Shown here: in pieces, positions 28,765 through 40,003 of the stretch
Position numbering within the stretch: the first letter of the stretch is position 1
Layout of the letters: every line of letters starts with the position of its first letter
Notes under the pieces: model-generated
Databases searched by the model: none
What the model was told of the DNA's origin: nothing
The model's input: only the letters and a program-made list of their open reading frames with translations
Source: Pseudescherichia vulneris NBRC 102420
Lineage (GTDB): Bacteria > Pseudomonadota > Gammaproteobacteria > Enterobacterales > Enterobacteriaceae
Direction of reading: 5' to 3'
NCBI RefSeq assembly: GCF_000759795.1
Contig: NZ_BBMZ01000007.1
Coordinates: 186,001 to 250,000 of the forward strand
DNA: 64,000 nucleotides
Translations under genes and position numbers: made by a program

Positions 28765-30525
28765 CTAACCGCGCAATTCGTTTGCCCGACGGAAGCGGCC
28801 TTCATAATCAAACACCTTCTCTCGCACCTGCCAGTATTGGCCCTTCAGCCGCGCTACGACAAAATCAGGGTGACGCAGCAGCGCCTGCTGGGCTTTGATA
28901 TCGGCGGCCACGATCCAGCGCAGCGGCACGCCGGGGGTGCGGGTATGGGGGCGGATAAAGAGCTGTTCAAAGGCGGTGCGCTGGGCAGGGGTATGCAGGC
29001 GGAAGCGCTCGCTGACGTCGGCCCCGTCCTCATCGTAGTAGGTGATCTTCAGCCACTCGCCCTTATCGTCTGCGCCGTGCTGCAGATCCATGCCGCTGCA
29101 GCGCAGCACCAGGGCATCCTTCAGTTTCAGCGCGGCCTTCAGCATATCGTCCGGATCCACCAGCACCGTGTTGCACTCCCGGCAGCGGCGGGCGGCAATG
29201 TCGTTTTCGGCATTGCACTGGGGACAGTTTTTAAAGCGGAAGCGGTAGCTGCACTGCTCCCGATGGCCCTCGTCATCTTCAAAAAAGCCCTGGCAGCGGC
29301 GACCAAAGTGTTCAATCAAGGTGCCATCAGCGGCCATCTTGCCCCAGAAGGTATTAGCAAAGCCGCAGTCGGGGCAGAAAACCTGCACCGGCACGTTATC
29401 ACTTTTCCCTTTTGGCTCCCCGACCTCCGGGGCATAGAGATCGTGCGGGTTACCAGCATAGTCGAGGATCAGACAGTCGGTTTTACCCGGCGCAAGACGC
29501 AGGCCGCGGCCGACAATCTGCTGATAGAGGCTGACGGACTCCGTCGGGCGCAGAATGGCGATCAGATCGACGTGCGGCGCATCAAAGCCGGTGGTCAACA
29601 CGGAAACGTTCACCAGATAGCGAAAACGCTTACATTTGAACTCCTCGATCAGCGCATCGCGCTCGGGACCCGGCGTCTCGCCGGTGATCAGCGCAGCCTC
29701 GCCGGCGGGCAGCAGGCTGGTGACCTCCCGGGCATGCTCCACGGTGGCGGCAAAGATCATCACCCCCTGGCGCTCGGCGGCAAACTCGACGATCTGGCTG
29801 ACGATGTGCGGGGTAATACGCTGCTGCTTTTTCAGCTCGCGGTTGAGATCCGCCTCGCTGAACAGGCCGCTGCTCTGGGGCTGCAAACGGCTAAAGTCAT
29901 ACTGCACGATAGGCATATCCAGCCGCTCGGGAGGCGTCAGGTAGCCGTGCTTGATCATATAGCGCAGCGGCAGCTCATAGATGCAGTCGCGAAACAGCGC
30001 CTTGTCATTGCCGCGCACCATCCCGTGGTAGTGAAACTGGTAGATCCATCCTTTGCCGAGGCGGAACGGCGTGGCGGTCAGGCCCAGCAGGCGCAGGCGG
30101 GGATTGACCTGGGCGAGGTGCGTGAGGATCTGCCGGTACTGGCTCTCGTCGTCATCGCTGATGCGGTGGCACTCATCGACGATCAGCAGGGAGAACTCGC
30201 CTTGGAAGTGGTCGAGGTTGCGGGCTACCGACTGCACGCTGCCAAACACCACCTTGCCGTGGCTCTCTTTGCGCTTCAGCCCGGCGGCGTAGATATCCGC
30301 CTCCAGCCCCAGCGCCAGATATTTGGCATGGTTCTGCGCCACCAGCTCTTTGACGTGGGCGAGCACCAGAACGCGACCACGGGCCACGCGGGCAAGCTCG
30401 GCGATCACCAGGCTTTTGCCCGCGCCGGTAGGCAGGACGATCACCGCTGGCTCATGGCGATGGCGAAAGTGGGTGAGGGTGGCGTTTACCGCATCACGTT
30501 GATAGGGGCGTAGCGTAAAGGTCAT
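28765..30525 (-). CDS. radD: Superfamily 2 helicase-like DNA repair protein RadD
   Basis: DNA-dependent ATPase that interacts with SSB and RecA and acts in double-strand-break and crosslink repair. At 586 aa it has the E. coli YejH/RadD length. Motifs: Walker A LPTGAGKS (Lys37), DECH box at 115-118, TATPFR, and motif [16 protein letters not shown]-terminal Cys clusters ([20 protein letters not shown]) form zinc-binding sites. The ATG at 30525 is chosen because TLRPYQ is the family N-terminus; the frame stays open upstream for 43 more codons without homology. It is divergent from rsuA. Confidence 0.95.
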   Translation of the reverse strand: MTFTLRPYQRDAVNATLTHFRHRHEPAVIVLPTGAGKSLVIAELARVARGRVLVLAHVKELVAQNHAKYLALGLEADIYAAGLKRKESHGKVVFGSVQSVARNLDHFQGEFSLLIVDECHRISDDDESQYRQILTHLAQVNPRLRLLGLTATPFRLGKGWIYQFHYHGMVRGNDKALFRDCIYELPLRYMIKHGYLTPPERLDMPIVQYDFSRLQPQSSGLFSEADLNRELKKQQRITPHIVSQIVEFAAERQGVMIFAATVEHAREVTSLLPAGEAALITGETPGPERDALIEEFKCKRFRYLVNVSVLTTGFDAPHVDLIAILRPTESVSLYQQIVGRGLRLAPGKTDCLILDYAGNPHDLYAPEVGEPKGKSDNVPVQVFCPDCGFANTFWGKMAADGTLIEHFGRRCQGFFEDDEGHREQCSYRFRFKNCPQCNAENDIAARRCRECNTVLVDPDDMLKAALKLKDALVLRCSGMDLQHGADDKGEWLKITYYDEDGADVSERFRLHTPAQRTAFEQLFIRPHTRTPGVPLRWIVAADIKAQQALLRHPDFVVARLKGQYWQVREKVFDYEGRFRRANELRG

Positions 30526-30677
30526 TGTCTCTCGGCGTTCATTAGTCTGGTAATAGTATGCCATGATTTTTTCGCTTGAGCGCTGCTGCCAGGCCGTTAT
30601 ACTGAGAGATTCACAATTGCTTCTTTTTTTCGGACTTTTGTCCGACTCCGGCACTCTTTACAGGCAAATAAGACTTC

Positions 30678-31385
30678 ATGCGACTTGATAAGTTTATCGC
30701 TCAGCAACTCGGCGTCAGCCGGGCTATTGCCGGGCGTGAAATCCGCGGCAGCCGCGTTACCGTGGATGGCGATATTGTTAGAAACGCCGCCTTCAAACTT
30801 CTGCCCGAGCACGAGGTAGAGTACGACGGCAATACCCTCGTACAGCAGACCGGCCCGCGCTACTTTATGCTGCACAAGCCGCAGGGGTACGTCTGCTCCA
30901 CCGACGATCCCGATCATCCGACGGTGCTCTACTTCCTTGACGAGCCGGTAGCCCATAAGCTGCACGCCGCCGGAAGGCTGGATATCGACACCACCGGGCT
31001 GGTGCTGATGACCGACGACGGCCAGTGGTCACATCGCATCACTTCTCCGCGCCACCACTGCGAGAAAACCTACCTGGTGACGCTGGAGTCCCCGGTTAGC
31101 GAGGACACCGCTGCGCAGTTCGCGAAAGGCGTTCAGCTGCATAACGAACCCGATCTGACCAAACCCGCCGTGCTGGAGGTGATCACCCCCACCGAGGTGC
31201 GTCTGACCATCAGCGAGGGGCGCTACCACCAGGTTAAGCGCATGTTTGCTGCGGTAGGTAACCATGTTGTTGGCCTGCACCGCGAGCGCATCGGAGAGAT
31301 TATTCTCGACGCTGACCTGGCTCCGGGGGAGTATCGTCCGTTGACCGAAGAAGAGATCGCCAGCGTTAGCTTAACGTCCCGCTAA
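30678..31385 (+). CDS. rsuA: 16S rRNA pseudouridine(516) synthase RsuA
   Basis: Converts U516 of 16S rRNA to pseudouridine. It is 235 aa. The N-terminal S4 domain ([19 protein letters not shown]) is followed by the catalytic domain with Asp102 in GRLDIDTTG. The family motif [11 protein letters not shown] lies near the C-terminus. It is 16 bases before bcr on the same strand, as in E. coli, so the two are probably co-transcribed. Confidence 0.96.
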   Translation: MRLDKFIAQQLGVSRAIAGREIRGSRVTVDGDIVRNAAFKLLPEHEVEYDGNTLVQQTGPRYFMLHKPQGYVCSTDDPDHPTVLYFLDEPVAHKLHAAGRLDIDTTGLVLMTDDGQWSHRITSPRHHCEKTYLVTLESPVSEDTAAQFAKGVQLHNEPDLTKPAVLEVITPTEVRLTISEGRYHQVKRMFAAVGNHVVGLHRERIGEIILDADLAPGEYRPLTEEEIASVSLTSR

Positions 31386-31401
31386 ATCCCAGGAGCCCGT
31401 A

Positions 31402-32592
31402 GTGACCACCAGGCAGCACTCTTCCCTGCGCATTGTCTTTATTCTTGGCCTGCTGGCCATGCTGATGCCGCTCTCGATCGATATGTATCTGCCCGCGCTG
31501 CCGGTGATTGCCCAGCAGTTTGGCGTTCCGGCCGGTAGCGCCCAGATGACCCTGAGCACCTATATTCTTGGCTTTGCGCTGGGTCAGCTGCTCTACGGTC
31601 CGATGGCGGATAGCATTGGCCGTAAGCCGGTGATCCTCGGCGGCACCCTGATTTTTGCCGCGGCGGCGAGCGCCTGTGCGCTGGCCCAGAGTATCGATCA
31701 GCTCATTACTCTGCGTTTTTTCCACGGTCTGGCCGCGGCCGCAGCAAGCGTAGTGATCAACGCCCTGATGCGCGATATCTATCCGAAAGAGGAGTTCTCG
31801 CGGATGATGTCGTTTGTCATGCTGGTGACCACCGTTGCGCCGCTGCTGGCCCCGATGATCGGCGGTGCGGTGCTGGTCTGGTTAAGCTGGCACGCCATCT
31901 TCTGGATCCTGGCGATCGCCGCCCTGCTGGCCTCGCTGATGATCTTCTTCTTTATCAGCGAGACGCTGCCGGTGGAGCGACGTCAGCCGTTTCACATTCG
32001 TACCACCCTGGGTAACTTCGCCACGCTGTTTCGCCACAAGCGGGTGCTGAGCTATATGCTTGCAAGCGGTTTCAGCTTCGCGGGCATGTTCTCGTTCTTA
32101 AGCGCCGGGCCCTTTGTCTACATTGAGCTTAACCACGTTCTGCCGCAGAACTTTGGCTACTACTTCGCGCTGAATATCGTCTTCCTGTTTATCATGACCA
32201 TCATCAATGGTCGATTTGTGCGGCGGGTGGGGGCGCTAAGGATGTTCCGCGCCGGGCTGTGGATCCAGTTCGTGATGGCACTGTGGATGGTGCTGAGTGC
32301 CGCGTTTGACGTGGGCTTCTGGGCGCTGGTAGTGGGCGTCGCCGCCTTTGTTGGCTGCGTCTCGCTGGTGGCGTCAAACGCGATGGCGGTGATTCTGGAT
32401 GAGTTTCCACACATGGCGGGTACCGCTTCGTCGCTGGCGGGAACGTTCCGCTTTGGTATCGGTGCCATTGTAGGTGCGCTGCTCTCGCTGGCGACCTTTA
32501 ACAGCGCCTGGCCGATGATCTGGTCTATCGCCTTCTGCGCAACCAGCTCCATTCTCTTCTATCTCTACGCCAGCCGCCCTAAGCGCGGCTAG
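31402..32592 (+). CDS. bcr: Bicyclomycin/sulfonamide resistance MFS transporter Bcr
   Basis: Drug:H+ antiporter of the MFS DHA1 family with 12 TM helices, 396 aa like E. coli Bcr. It exports bicyclomycin and L-cysteine in E. coli. Family motifs [17 protein letters not shown] (residues 23-34) and [11 protein letters not shown] in loop 2-3 are present, with [13 protein letters not shown] in TM11. It begins with GTG at 31402, supported by AGGAG six bases upstream and by identity of the N-terminus TTRQHSS with E. coli. Confidence 0.95.
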   Translation: MTTRQHSSLRIVFILGLLAMLMPLSIDMYLPALPVIAQQFGVPAGSAQMTLSTYILGFALGQLLYGPMADSIGRKPVILGGTLIFAAAASACALAQSIDQLITLRFFHGLAAAAASVVINALMRDIYPKEEFSRMMSFVMLVTTVAPLLAPMIGGAVLVWLSWHAIFWILAIAALLASLMIFFFISETLPVERRQPFHIRTTLGNFATLFRHKRVLSYMLASGFSFAGMFSFLSAGPFVYIELNHVLPQNFGYYFALNIVFLFIMTIINGRFVRRVGALRMFRAGLWIQFVMALWMVLSAAFDVGFWALVVGVAAFVGCVSLVASNAMAVILDEFPHMAGTASSLAGTFRFGIGAIVGALLSLATFNSAWPMIWSIAFCATSSILFYLYASRPKRG

Positions 32593-32921
32593 CGTCTCTC
32601 TCTAAGGGGCAAAACTGCCCCTTCATTGATACACATCATCACAATCTATTGTGAGATTGCTATCATTTGTTTCTTTTATGTAAAATCCATTTGTGTAAAT
32701 GTCACACTGTTGTAGTTAAAAAGGTTGAGTTAGATCGCAGAAACGGGTACATATACCCCCAAAAGGTGAGGTAAGGCATCATCCACCCACCCTAATAATG
32801 AGGCTGCTAACCTTGTAATTTCAAGGATGTAAGCGGTTACTGCGTCGTGACAGGCAGAAATGTCAATGATGTGTTAATATAGTTGTAAATGAATTGTGAA
32901 GTGATTGCTTCGGGGAAGAAC
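32593..32921. other. Intergenic region bcr-yejG
   Basis: 329 AT-rich bases. A hairpin AAGGGGC..GCCCCTT at 32604-32623 lies soon after the bcr stop codon and probably ends that transcript, although its T-run is poor. The rest should include the yejG promoter and a leader. No gene is supported. Confidence 0.55.
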
Positions 32922-33272
32922 ATGAATAGCTTAAATCTCTCTATTGTGCATCGGTTACCCCAAAGTTACCGCTGGCTGGCAGGCGCTGCCGGCTCGCAAG
33001 TCGAACCGATCCCCTCTAACGGCCAGAGCGGTGACAACTGCCTGGTGGCGTTAAAACTGCTGAGCCCGGACGGCGATAAAGCCTGGCCGGTGATGCACAA
33101 GCTTAGTCAGGCGCTAAACGATATCGAAGTCGACTGCTCCGTGCTGGAGTGTGAAGGCGAGCCGTGCCTGTTTGTGAATCGTCAGGATGAATTTGCTGCC
33201 ACCTGCCGCCTGAAAAACTTTGGCGTGGCGATTGCCGAGCCGTTTGCCAGCACTGCCACTGCGCCTTTCTAA
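32922..33272 (+). CDS. yejG: Conserved protein YejG
   Basis: A 116-aa cytosolic protein of unknown biochemical role, conserved in enterobacteria next to bcr and yejFEBA. Matches to E. coli YejG include [23 protein letters not shown] and [22 protein letters not shown]. The ATG at 32922 follows GGGGAAG; an in-frame ATG 11 codons upstream is not conserved. Convergent with yejF, whose stop codon lies 4 bases beyond the yejG stop codon. Confidence 0.9.
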   Translation: MNSLNLSIVHRLPQSYRWLAGAAGSQVEPIPSNGQSGDNCLVALKLLSPDGDKAWPVMHKLSQALNDIEVDCSVLECEGEPCLFVNRQDEFAATCRLKNFGVAIAEPFASTATAPF

Positions 33273-33275
33273 ATG

Positions 33276-34862
33276 CTAGCTCAGCGCTAGCAGCTGGCGC
33301 GTATAGTCGTTCTGCGGATCGGCAAACACGCGCTGGCACTCTCCCTGCTCAACCACTTCCCCCTGCCGTAAAATAATCACCTGGTGGCACAGCGACCGCA
33401 CCACCTGCAGATCGTGACTGATAAACAGATAGGCCAGCCGATGCTTCTCCTGCAGCGACTTCAGCAGAGCGAGGATCTGTGCCTGCACGGTGCGATCCAG
33501 CGACGAGGTGGGCTCATCCAGCACGATCAGCTCCGGCTGTAAAATGAGCGCCCGGGCGATGGCGATCCGCTGGCGCTGGCCGCCGGAGAACTCTGCCGGA
33601 TAGCGGTGGCGAGTGTCAGGATCGAGACCCACCTCCTGCATCACCGCAATCACCCGCTCCTCGCGCGCCTGCGGGGTCAGCGCAGGCTGATGCACGCGCA
33701 GCCCCTCCTCAATAATCTGCTGCACGTCGAGGCGGGGGTTAAGCGAGGAGTTGGGATCCTGAAAAACCACCTGCATCCGGTGACGCACCGGCAGCATCTG
33801 CTTCCGCGCCCACTGATGCAGCGGCTGACCGTCAAAGTTAATCGTCCCCTGCGAGGCGATCAGGCGCAGCAGCGCCAGCCCTGTGGTGCTCTTGCCCGAG
33901 CCAGACTCGCCCACCAGGCCTAAGGTTTCTCCTGCCCGCAGGGTAAAGCTCAGATCCTTGACTATCGGCTTCTGGCCGACGACGCGCTTAAAAAGTCCCT
34001 TACGCAGCGGGAAGGCGACGCCGAGGCGATCCACCTCCAACAGCGGGGGGGCATCGGACGGCAGCGGAACCGGCGCACCCGCTGGCTCGCTATTCAGCAG
34101 GCGCTGGGTATAGGCGTGCTGCGGGGCATTAAACAACGCTGCCGCCCGGTTCTGCTCCACGCAGCGGCCGTTATGCATCACCGCTACGCTGTCCGCCAGC
34201 CTGCGCACAATATTGAGGTTATGGGTAATAAACAGCAGGCCCATGTTTAGCTCATCACGCAGCTCGCGCAGCAGCTGTAAAATTTGCGCCTGCACCGCCA
34301 CGTCCAGCGCGGTGGTAGGTTCATCGGCGATAAGCAGCTCTGGGCGGGTCAGCAGGGCCATGGCAATCATTACTCGTTGGCGCTCGCCGCCGGAGAGCTG
34401 ATGGGGGAAATCGCCCAGCCGCGTGCGGGCGTTACGGATCCCTACGCGATCGAGACAGGTGAGGATCTCAGCGCGCGCCGCTTCCCGCCGCATGCCGCGA
34501 TGCAGGGAGAGCACCTCATAGAGCTGCTTCTCCAGGGTATGCAGCGGGTTAAGCGATACCATCGGCTCCTGGAAAATCATGGCGATCTTATTCCCGCGTA
34601 CGCCGCGCAGGATCTGCTCGCTGGCGTGGAGCAGCGATTCGCCATGAAAGCGGATATCGCCGCTGGGGTAGACCACGGGCGGGGAGGGGAGCAGGCGCAG
34701 GATCGACAGGGCGCTCACGCTTTTGCCGGAGCCGGACTCGCCGACCAGCGCCAGGGTCTCACCGGCCTCGACCTGGAGCGACAGATCGCTGACCACGGTG
34801 CGCAGCTGGTCCTGATGACGGAAGGCGACCGAAAGCGAATCAATGGTGAGGAGGGGAGTCAT
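33276..34862 (-). CDS. yejF: Microcin C/oligopeptide ABC importer, fused ATPase YejF
   Basis: ATPase component of the YejABEF peptide importer, which also takes up microcin C. At 528 aa it contains two complete ABC domains. Each has Walker A GESGSGKS and a signature ([18 protein letters not shown]) with Walker B ([24 protein letters not shown]). The start at 34862 ([16 protein letters not shown]) is one base past the yejE stop codon, which indicates translational coupling; 16 more upstream codons are open but overlap yejE and are not conserved. Confidence 0.95.
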   Translation of the reverse strand: MTPLLTIDSLSVAFRHQDQLRTVVSDLSLQVEAGETLALVGESGSGKSVSALSILRLLPSPPVVYPSGDIRFHGESLLHASEQILRGVRGNKIAMIFQEPMVSLNPLHTLEKQLYEVLSLHRGMRREAARAEILTCLDRVGIRNARTRLGDFPHQLSGGERQRVMIAMALLTRPELLIADEPTTALDVAVQAQILQLLRELRDELNMGLLFITHNLNIVRRLADSVAVMHNGRCVEQNRAAALFNAPQHAYTQRLLNSEPAGAPVPLPSDAPPLLEVDRLGVAFPLRKGLFKRVVGQKPIVKDLSFTLRAGETLGLVGESGSGKSTTGLALLRLIASQGTINFDGQPLHQWARKQMLPVRHRMQVVFQDPNSSLNPRLDVQQIIEEGLRVHQPALTPQAREERVIAVMQEVGLDPDTRHRYPAEFSGGQRQRIAIARALILQPELIVLDEPTSSLDRTVQAQILALLKSLQEKHRLAYLFISHDLQVVRSLCHQVIILRQGEVVEQGECQRVFADPQNDYTRQLLALS

Positions 34863-34863
34863 A

Positions 34864-35889
34864 TCAGAGCGCCTTGTTGGGATCAAACGCGTCGCGCACG
34901 GCTTCGCCAATAAAGATCAGTAGCGAAAGCAGCACCGCCACCGACAGGAAGGCGGCAATACCTAGCCACGGAGCCTGCAAATTATTTTTACCCTGTAATA
35001 GCAGCTCTCCGAGCGAAGGCGAACCCAGCGGCAGGCCAAAGCCGAGAAAGTCGAGCGAGGTCAGGGTAGTGATAGAGCCGCAGAGGATAAAGGGCAGGAA
35101 GGTGAGGGTGGCCACCATGGCGTTCGGCAGCATATGGCGGAAGATAATCCCGCGATCGCTCACCCCTAGCGCCTGTGCCGCGCGGATATAGTCAAAGTTG
35201 CGGGTACGCAGGAATTCCGCCCGCACCACGCCCACCAGGCTCATCCAGCCGAAGATCACCGTGATCGCCAGCAGCCACCAGAAGTTTGGCTGGATCACGC
35301 TGGAGAGCAGGATGATCAGAAACAGCGTCGGCATCCCCGACCAGACCTCAATAAAACGCTGGCCCCAGAGGTCGATTTTACCTCCGTAGTAACCCTGTAA
35401 CGCTCCGGCCAGCACGCCAACCACGCTGGAGCAGAGGGTCAGCATCAGGCCAAACAGCACCGAGATCCGCGTTCCGTAGAGGATGCGCGCCAGCACGTCG
35501 CTGCCGTTGGCATCGGTCCCTAGCCAGTTCTGCGCCGAAGGGGGAGAGGGGAAAGGCGTATCGGTCGCAAAGTTAATGCTGGTGGCCCCAAAGCGGATCG
35601 GGGCCCATAGCGCCCAGCCGTGAGTCGCAATCTGCTGTTGCAGCCACGGATCCTGATAATCGGCCGGGGTGGCAAACGCGCCGCCAAAGGCGGTCTCGCT
35701 GTAATCCTTGAGCACCGGGGCATACCAACGATCCTGATAGTGCACCAGCAGCGGCTTATCGTTAGCGATAAGCTCTGAGCCGAGGCTGAGGACGAAAATC
35801 ACCGCAAAGATCCACAGCGACCAGTAGCCGCGGCGGTTATGGCGAAAGCGCGCCCAGCGGGCCTGGTTGACGTGGCTTAATCGACGCAT
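34864..35889 (-). CDS. yejE: Peptide ABC importer permease YejE
   Basis: Inner-membrane permease of the OppC type, 341 aa as in E. coli. The conserved N-terminal basic segment RFRHNRRGYWSLW precedes TM1, a periplasmic insert follows, and then five TM helices. The EAA-like loop is YIRAAQALGVSDRGIIFRHM. Its ATG overlaps the stop codon of yejB by one base. The complex imports peptides bound by YejA. Confidence 0.95.
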   Translation of the reverse strand: MRRLSHVNQARWARFRHNRRGYWSLWIFAVIFVLSLGSELIANDKPLLVHYQDRWYAPVLKDYSETAFGGAFATPADYQDPWLQQQIATHGWALWAPIRFGATSINFATDTPFPSPPSAQNWLGTDANGSDVLARILYGTRISVLFGLMLTLCSSVVGVLAGALQGYYGGKIDLWGQRFIEVWSGMPTLFLIILLSSVIQPNFWWLLAITVIFGWMSLVGVVRAEFLRTRNFDYIRAAQALGVSDRGIIFRHMLPNAMVATLTFLPFILCGSITTLTSLDFLGFGLPLGSPSLGELLLQGKNNLQAPWLGIAAFLSVAVLLSLLIFIGEAVRDAFDPNKAL

Positions 35890-36983
35890 CAGCGACCCTC
35901 AAAATCGATACGCGGATCGACCAGCGTATAGCTGATATCGCTCAGGATATTCAGCAGCAGACCAATCAGCGTGAAAATATAGAGCGTACCAAACATCACC
36001 GGATAGTCTCGCGACACGGTCGCCTCATAGCCCAGCAGGCCAAGGCCGTTGAGGGAGAACATCACCTCGATCAGCAGCGAGCCGGTAAAAAACATGCTGA
36101 TAAAGGTGGCCGGGAAACCGGCGATCACCAGCAGCATGGCGTTACGGAAGACGTGGTTACGTAAGATCGCCCGCTCGCTCACCCCTTTCGCCCGGGCGGT
36201 CACCACATACTGCTTGCGGATCTCATCAAGAAACGAATTTTTTGTCAGCATGGTCAGCGCCGCGAAGCCGCCGATCACCGTCGCCAGCACCGGCAGGGTA
36301 ATATGCCACAGGTAGTCGGTTATTTTTTGATACCAGGGCAGAGCGTCAAAGTTGGCGGACACCAGCCCGCGCAGCGGGAAGAGATCGTAGTAGCTGCCGC
36401 CTGCAAACAGCACAATCAGCAGGATAGCGAACAGAAAGGCGGGAATAGCGTAGCCGATGATGATAAACGCGCTGCTCCAGATATCGAAGCGGCTGCCGTT
36501 GTAGACCGCTTTGCGGATCCCCAATGGGATCGACACCAGATAGATAATCAGCGTTCCCCATAGCCCGAGGGTAATAGAGACCGGCATGCTGTCTCTGATC
36601 AGCTGTAGCACCGAGGCGCTGCGAAACAGGCTGTCGCCAAAGTCAAAGCGCACGTAGTTCCACAGCATGGTGAAGTAGCGTTCGTATAGCGGCTTATCAA
36701 AGCCGTAGCGTTTGGTGATCTCGGCGATCACCTCCGGATCCAGCCCGCGTGCGCCGCGATACTGGCCTTCACCCACGTTGCCGACCCCGGTGCGGGCGTG
36801 GGTAGCGCCCATGCCTTCACCGCCGCCGCCCGGCATGCCGCCCTGCTGTCCGAACTCAATGGCGGCAATCGCCTGGTCCACCGGCCCGCCGGGCGCGATC
36901 TGGACAATAAAAAAGTTGATGGTGATGATCGCCCACAGGGTGGGGATCACCAGCAGCAGGCGGCGGATCAGATAGGCACCCAT
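35889..36983 (-). CDS. yejB: Peptide ABC importer permease YejB
   Basis: Inner-membrane permease of the OppB type, 364 aa as in E. coli. TM1 ([20 protein letters not shown]) is at the N-terminus, a Gly/Met-rich periplasmic insert ([17 protein letters not shown]) lies at about 50-66, and the EAA-like loop is [21 protein letters not shown]. It starts 15 bases after the yejA stop codon and is followed by yejE with overlap, which makes a four-gene operon yejABEF. Confidence 0.95.
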   Translation of the reverse strand: MGAYLIRRLLLVIPTLWAIITINFFIVQIAPGGPVDQAIAAIEFGQQGGMPGGGGEGMGATHARTGVGNVGEGQYRGARGLDPEVIAEITKRYGFDKPLYERYFTMLWNYVRFDFGDSLFRSASVLQLIRDSMPVSITLGLWGTLIIYLVSIPLGIRKAVYNGSRFDIWSSAFIIIGYAIPAFLFAILLIVLFAGGSYYDLFPLRGLVSANFDALPWYQKITDYLWHITLPVLATVIGGFAALTMLTKNSFLDEIRKQYVVTARAKGVSERAILRNHVFRNAMLLVIAGFPATFISMFFTGSLLIEVMFSLNGLGLLGYEATVSRDYPVMFGTLYIFTLIGLLLNILSDISYTLVDPRIDFEGR

Positions 36984-36998
36984 CGTCTCGTATACTCC

Positions 36999-38807
36999 TT
37001 AGCGCCTGTCGGCAGGCAATTTTGCCGCTTTATTTACGTCATACCACCAGGTATCAAACCCGAGGGAGTAGATCGGGCGCACCTCGGGCATGGAGAATTT
37101 ATCCCAGTACGCAAGGCGATCGGCCGCCATAAACCACATCGGCAGCATGTAGTAGTTCCAGGTCAGGACGCGATCCAGCGCGCGCCCGAGCGGCACAAGC
37201 TTCTCTTTATTCCCCTGGTTGGCAACGATCTGCCCCAGCAGGGCGTCGATCACCGGGCTGCTGACGCCAGGCGTATTATAGGTGGAATCAAGGTATTGCG
37301 ACCCCCAGGAGATTTGCAGGTCGGTACCGGGCCACGGCGTCGCGCGCACGGTGCGCGGCATCATATCAAAGTCGCGGCTGCGCAGACGATTGGTCAGCTG
37401 GGAGTTATCTATCTGGCGAACGTTCATGACGATCCCAAGACGCTTTAAGCTGTGCTGAAACGGCATTACCCACAGATTGTTAGCCCCGGCGGGCAGCAGC
37501 AGTTCAAAGCTAAAGGGCTTGCCGGTTTTAACGTTCACCCGCTTCTGGTTTTTCAGCACCCAGCCCGCATCATCCAGCAGCGTGCTGGCCTTCAGCAGGT
37601 TAGCGCGGTCGAAGCCGTTGCCCTTTGACACCGGTGGCTGATAGATCTGAGTAAATACCTCCGGCGGCAGGTCGGCCTTCATCGGGGCGAGCAGGGTGAG
37701 CTCTGCCGCATCCGGATAACCGCGCGCGGCGTACTCGGTATTCTGGAAATAGCTGTTGGTGCGGCTGTAGGCGTTATAGAACAGCGCCTTGTTCATCCAC
37801 TCAAAGTCAAAGGCGAGGGTAAGCGCCTCGCGTACGCGGCGGTCGCTAAACAGCGGGCGCTGGTTATTGAATGCCAGCCAGCGCGTATCCTGTGCCGATT
37901 CGTTCTTCAGCTCCTGTTTAACAATCTGGTGATTGCTGAAGTTTTTACCGCTGTAGCGGGTGGCCCAGTTCTTGGCATCGCCTTCGGTACGCATGTCGAA
38001 TGCGCCCGCCTTAAAGGCTTCAAAGGCGACATTATCGTCGAGATAGTAGTCGTAGCGGATCGTATCGAAATTCCAGCGGCCGCTGTTAACCGGCAGATTA
38101 GCTCCCCAGTAGTCCTTCACCCGGCTGTAGACAATGTATTGGCCCATGCGCCATGTGGTAATGCGGTACGGCCCGCTGCCCAGTGGCGGAGTGGCGAGGG
38201 GATCGCTGAGCTTGTGATTTTTCCAGAACTTCTCCGGCATTACCGGGAGGGTGAGCAGGCTGAGCATATCCTCTTTGCCCGGCTTCGCCAGCTTGATGCG
38301 CACCGTGAGCGGGGCGATGGCTTCCATCGTTGTGCCTTTATAGATCAGGCGGAACTGCGGCACCCCTTCAGTCATAAATTTATGGAAGGTGAAGGCGACG
38401 TCGCGGGCGGTAATGGGCGAACCGTCGTGAAAGGTGGCGCGGGGATTGAGGGCGATCTCCATCCACGAATAGTCATCGGCATAGCGTGCGACCTCAGCAA
38501 TTAGCGGATAGTAGCTGCCGGGTTCATCGTCGGAGGTGGTGTAGAGCGAGTCATAGAGCGACTCGGTGCGCACGCCGGCATTGCCGCGCAGGGCAAAACG
38601 GTTGAAGTTATCGAACGTGCCAATCACCGATAGCGTTACGTTGCCGCCTTTGGGGGCCGCCGGGTTCACATAGTCAAAGTGGGTAAAGTCGATAGCGTAT
38701 TTCGGTTCGCCAATGACGGCGAAGGCATAGTTCTCTTTAATAGCCTGTGCCTGGCAGGTAAAGCAGATCAGGGCCAACAGCAGAGCAGAGAGGCGCGCAA
38801 ACGTCAT
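36999..38807 (-). CDS. yejA: Periplasmic peptide-binding protein YejA
   Basis: Solute-binding protein of the YejABEF importer, 602 aa (E. coli 604). Signal peptide 1-22 (ending FTCQAQA, cleaved before IKENYAF) and an SBP_bac_5 fold are seen, with GEPKYAIDFTHFDYVNP near the mature start and ATPWPGTDLQISWGS late. It is the first gene of the operon. The mepS terminator lies upstream, so it should have its own promoter in 38808-38923. In E. coli the pdeN (rtn) gene lies between yejA and mepS; it is absent here. Confidence 0.95.
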   Translation of the reverse strand: MTFARLSALLLALICFTCQAQAIKENYAFAVIGEPKYAIDFTHFDYVNPAAPKGGNVTLSVIGTFDNFNRFALRGNAGVRTESLYDSLYTTSDDEPGSYYPLIAEVARYADDYSWMEIALNPRATFHDGSPITARDVAFTFHKFMTEGVPQFRLIYKGTTMEAIAPLTVRIKLAKPGKEDMLSLLTLPVMPEKFWKNHKLSDPLATPPLGSGPYRITTWRMGQYIVYSRVKDYWGANLPVNSGRWNFDTIRYDYYLDDNVAFEAFKAGAFDMRTEGDAKNWATRYSGKNFSNHQIVKQELKNESAQDTRWLAFNNQRPLFSDRRVREALTLAFDFEWMNKALFYNAYSRTNSYFQNTEYAARGYPDAAELTLLAPMKADLPPEVFTQIYQPPVSKGNGFDRANLLKASTLLDDAGWVLKNQKRVNVKTGKPFSFELLLPAGANNLWVMPFQHSLKRLGIVMNVRQIDNSQLTNRLRSRDFDMMPRTVRATPWPGTDLQISWGSQYLDSTYNTPGVSSPVIDALLGQIVANQGNKEKLVPLGRALDRVLTWNYYMLPMWFMAADRLAYWDKFSMPEVRPIYSLGFDTWWYDVNKAAKLPADRR

Positions 38808-38923
38808 CAGGCAGTGTCCTTTTACCGAGCGCTAAGATTCAGTAAATGATAAGTGACCTTGAGGATATTGTGAATATCATTCGCGCGCTATTGCACTGGG
38901 TAGAATTTGCCTGGCAACAGGGC

Positions 38924-38952
38924 AAAAAAAAGCGCTGCCGGAGCAACGCTTT
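38924..38952 (-). terminator. mepS terminator
   Basis: On the minus strand AAAGCGTTGCTCCGGCAGCGCTTT is read as a stem with arms AAAGCG-TTGC and GCAG-CGCTTT, followed by T-run TTTTTTT. It is about 70 bases after the mepS stop codon. Confidence 0.82.
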
Positions 38953-39021
38953 CATTTATTATTATGTTTTCGCGATACCGGCCAAGGGAAAACCGATCCC
39001 GAGAAGTTTGCCGGGTACGAA

Positions 39022-39588
39022 TTAGCTGCGAGCTAAAACGCGGCGCGCTTCATTGTAGCGCTTCTTCCAGTATGGCTCATCCATGTTGGAGATCATCACA
39101 CCGCTGCTGGTGGACGCATGAACAAACTGGTTATTGCCAATATAGATGCCAACGTGGCGGCCGGTAGAGCCCGCGCGGAAGAGAACCAGGTCGCCGGTAC
39201 GCAGGCTAGTGCGCGAAACCGATTTACCCATCTCCTGCTGTTCGTAGGTCGAACGCGGCAGCTCTAAGCCAAACTGTTCACGGAAAGTGCGCTGTACGAA
39301 ACCAGAGCAGTCGATGCCGCGCTTGGTATCACCGCCAAGACGGTAACGCACGCCTTTCCAGCTGGCGTATTGATCCATAATTCGCGATTTAACGTCGAGA
39401 TTACGAACCATACTTTCAAATTCATCCTGAGAGGCTTGCAGTGAAGAGGCATCTTCCATGCCCACAACATGCGTCTCAGGGTGCATATTCTTTGCGGTAT
39501 TTGTCGAACAAGCTGAAAGCAGTGCCGCTACTGCAATCGCGGGGATAGCCCGCCAGAGATATCTCAGGAACGGTTGAGATTTGACCAT
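39022..39588 (-). CDS. mepS: Murein DD-endopeptidase MepS (Spr), lipoprotein
   Basis: Outer-membrane lipoprotein hydrolase that cuts D-Ala-mDAP crosslinks to allow cell-wall growth. In E. coli its level is kept low by NlpI-Prc proteolysis. It is 188 aa. The signal peptide ends at lipobox LLSAC with lipidated Cys27. The NlpC/P60 catalytic set is Cys94 (GIDCSGFVQ), His145 (GRHVGIYIG) and His157 (FVHASTSSG). Start at 39588 matches E. coli. The long upstream gap contains a possible PhoB-type direct repeat. Confidence 0.96.
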   Translation of the reverse strand: MVKSQPFLRYLWRAIPAIAVAALLSACSTNTAKNMHPETHVVGMEDASSLQASQDEFESMVRNLDVKSRIMDQYASWKGVRYRLGGDTKRGIDCSGFVQRTFREQFGLELPRSTYEQQEMGKSVSRTSLRTGDLVLFRAGSTGRHVGIYIGNNQFVHASTSSGVMISNMDEPYWKKRYNEARRVLARS

Positions 39589-39912
39589 GTTGCTTATTTT
39601 CCCTTGAAGTCCTTAACGATAAATAATCGTTATAAAATGCCAAACGTGACGAGACTAATTACTTGCGCACTGAGAGACAATTCCTCTTGGTCAAATCTGT
39701 GGAGAAACGCACAAATTAATTCACAGCGGGAATATTTATCTCTGTGGGGCGAAACGTCATCGAGATTAACCGATCGTATCCCCCATTGCGAGTAGTTTTA
39801 TAGGATTTTTTATAAGAAATTATGATAGACAAAGTGAAAAAAATGATTTGGGTGAAAAGTGTGCGATTTAGCTTAAAAACCATTCAACTTACTAATTTGT
39901 AAACAAAATTAA

Positions 39913-39930
39913 ATGACAAAAAGATGACAA
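39913..39930 (-). promoter_or_regulatory. Candidate Pho-box-like direct repeat
   Basis: On the minus strand TTGTCAT-CTTT-TTGTCAT gives two 7-base repeats with a 4-base AT-rich spacer. This is the architecture of a PhoB half-box pair (CTGTCAT, 11-base period). It lies about 325 bases upstream of mepS. The match is by eye only. Confidence 0.35.
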
Positions 39931-39956
39931 ACTGCAGCGAGAGGTAAAAATTTGTG

Positions 39957-39980
39957 TCAGGGATCCTAATGAATCCCTGA
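39957..39980 (-). terminator. Probable lpxT terminator
   Basis: Perfect 8-base arms TCAGGGAT/ATCCCTGA around an 8-base loop lie just beyond the lpxT stop codon. On the minus strand ACACAAATTTTT follows, so the T-run is offset. Confidence 0.55.
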
Positions 39981-40003
39981 TGTCCAGTGTTAATATTGGT
40001 TTT

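Larger units (their letters stand above)
39589..40003. other. Long AT-rich leader/promoter region of mepS
   Basis: 415 bases between lpxT and mepS, both on the minus strand. It holds the probable lpxT terminator (39957-39980) and a direct repeat of ATGACAA at 39913 and 39924. The rest is AT-rich and should carry the mepS promoter and leader. No gene is supported. Confidence 0.55.

Noticed and set aside
28837..30513. Open frame of 558 codons on the plus strand opposite radD
   Set aside because: Same reason: antisense to a conserved full-length gene, no family resemblance.
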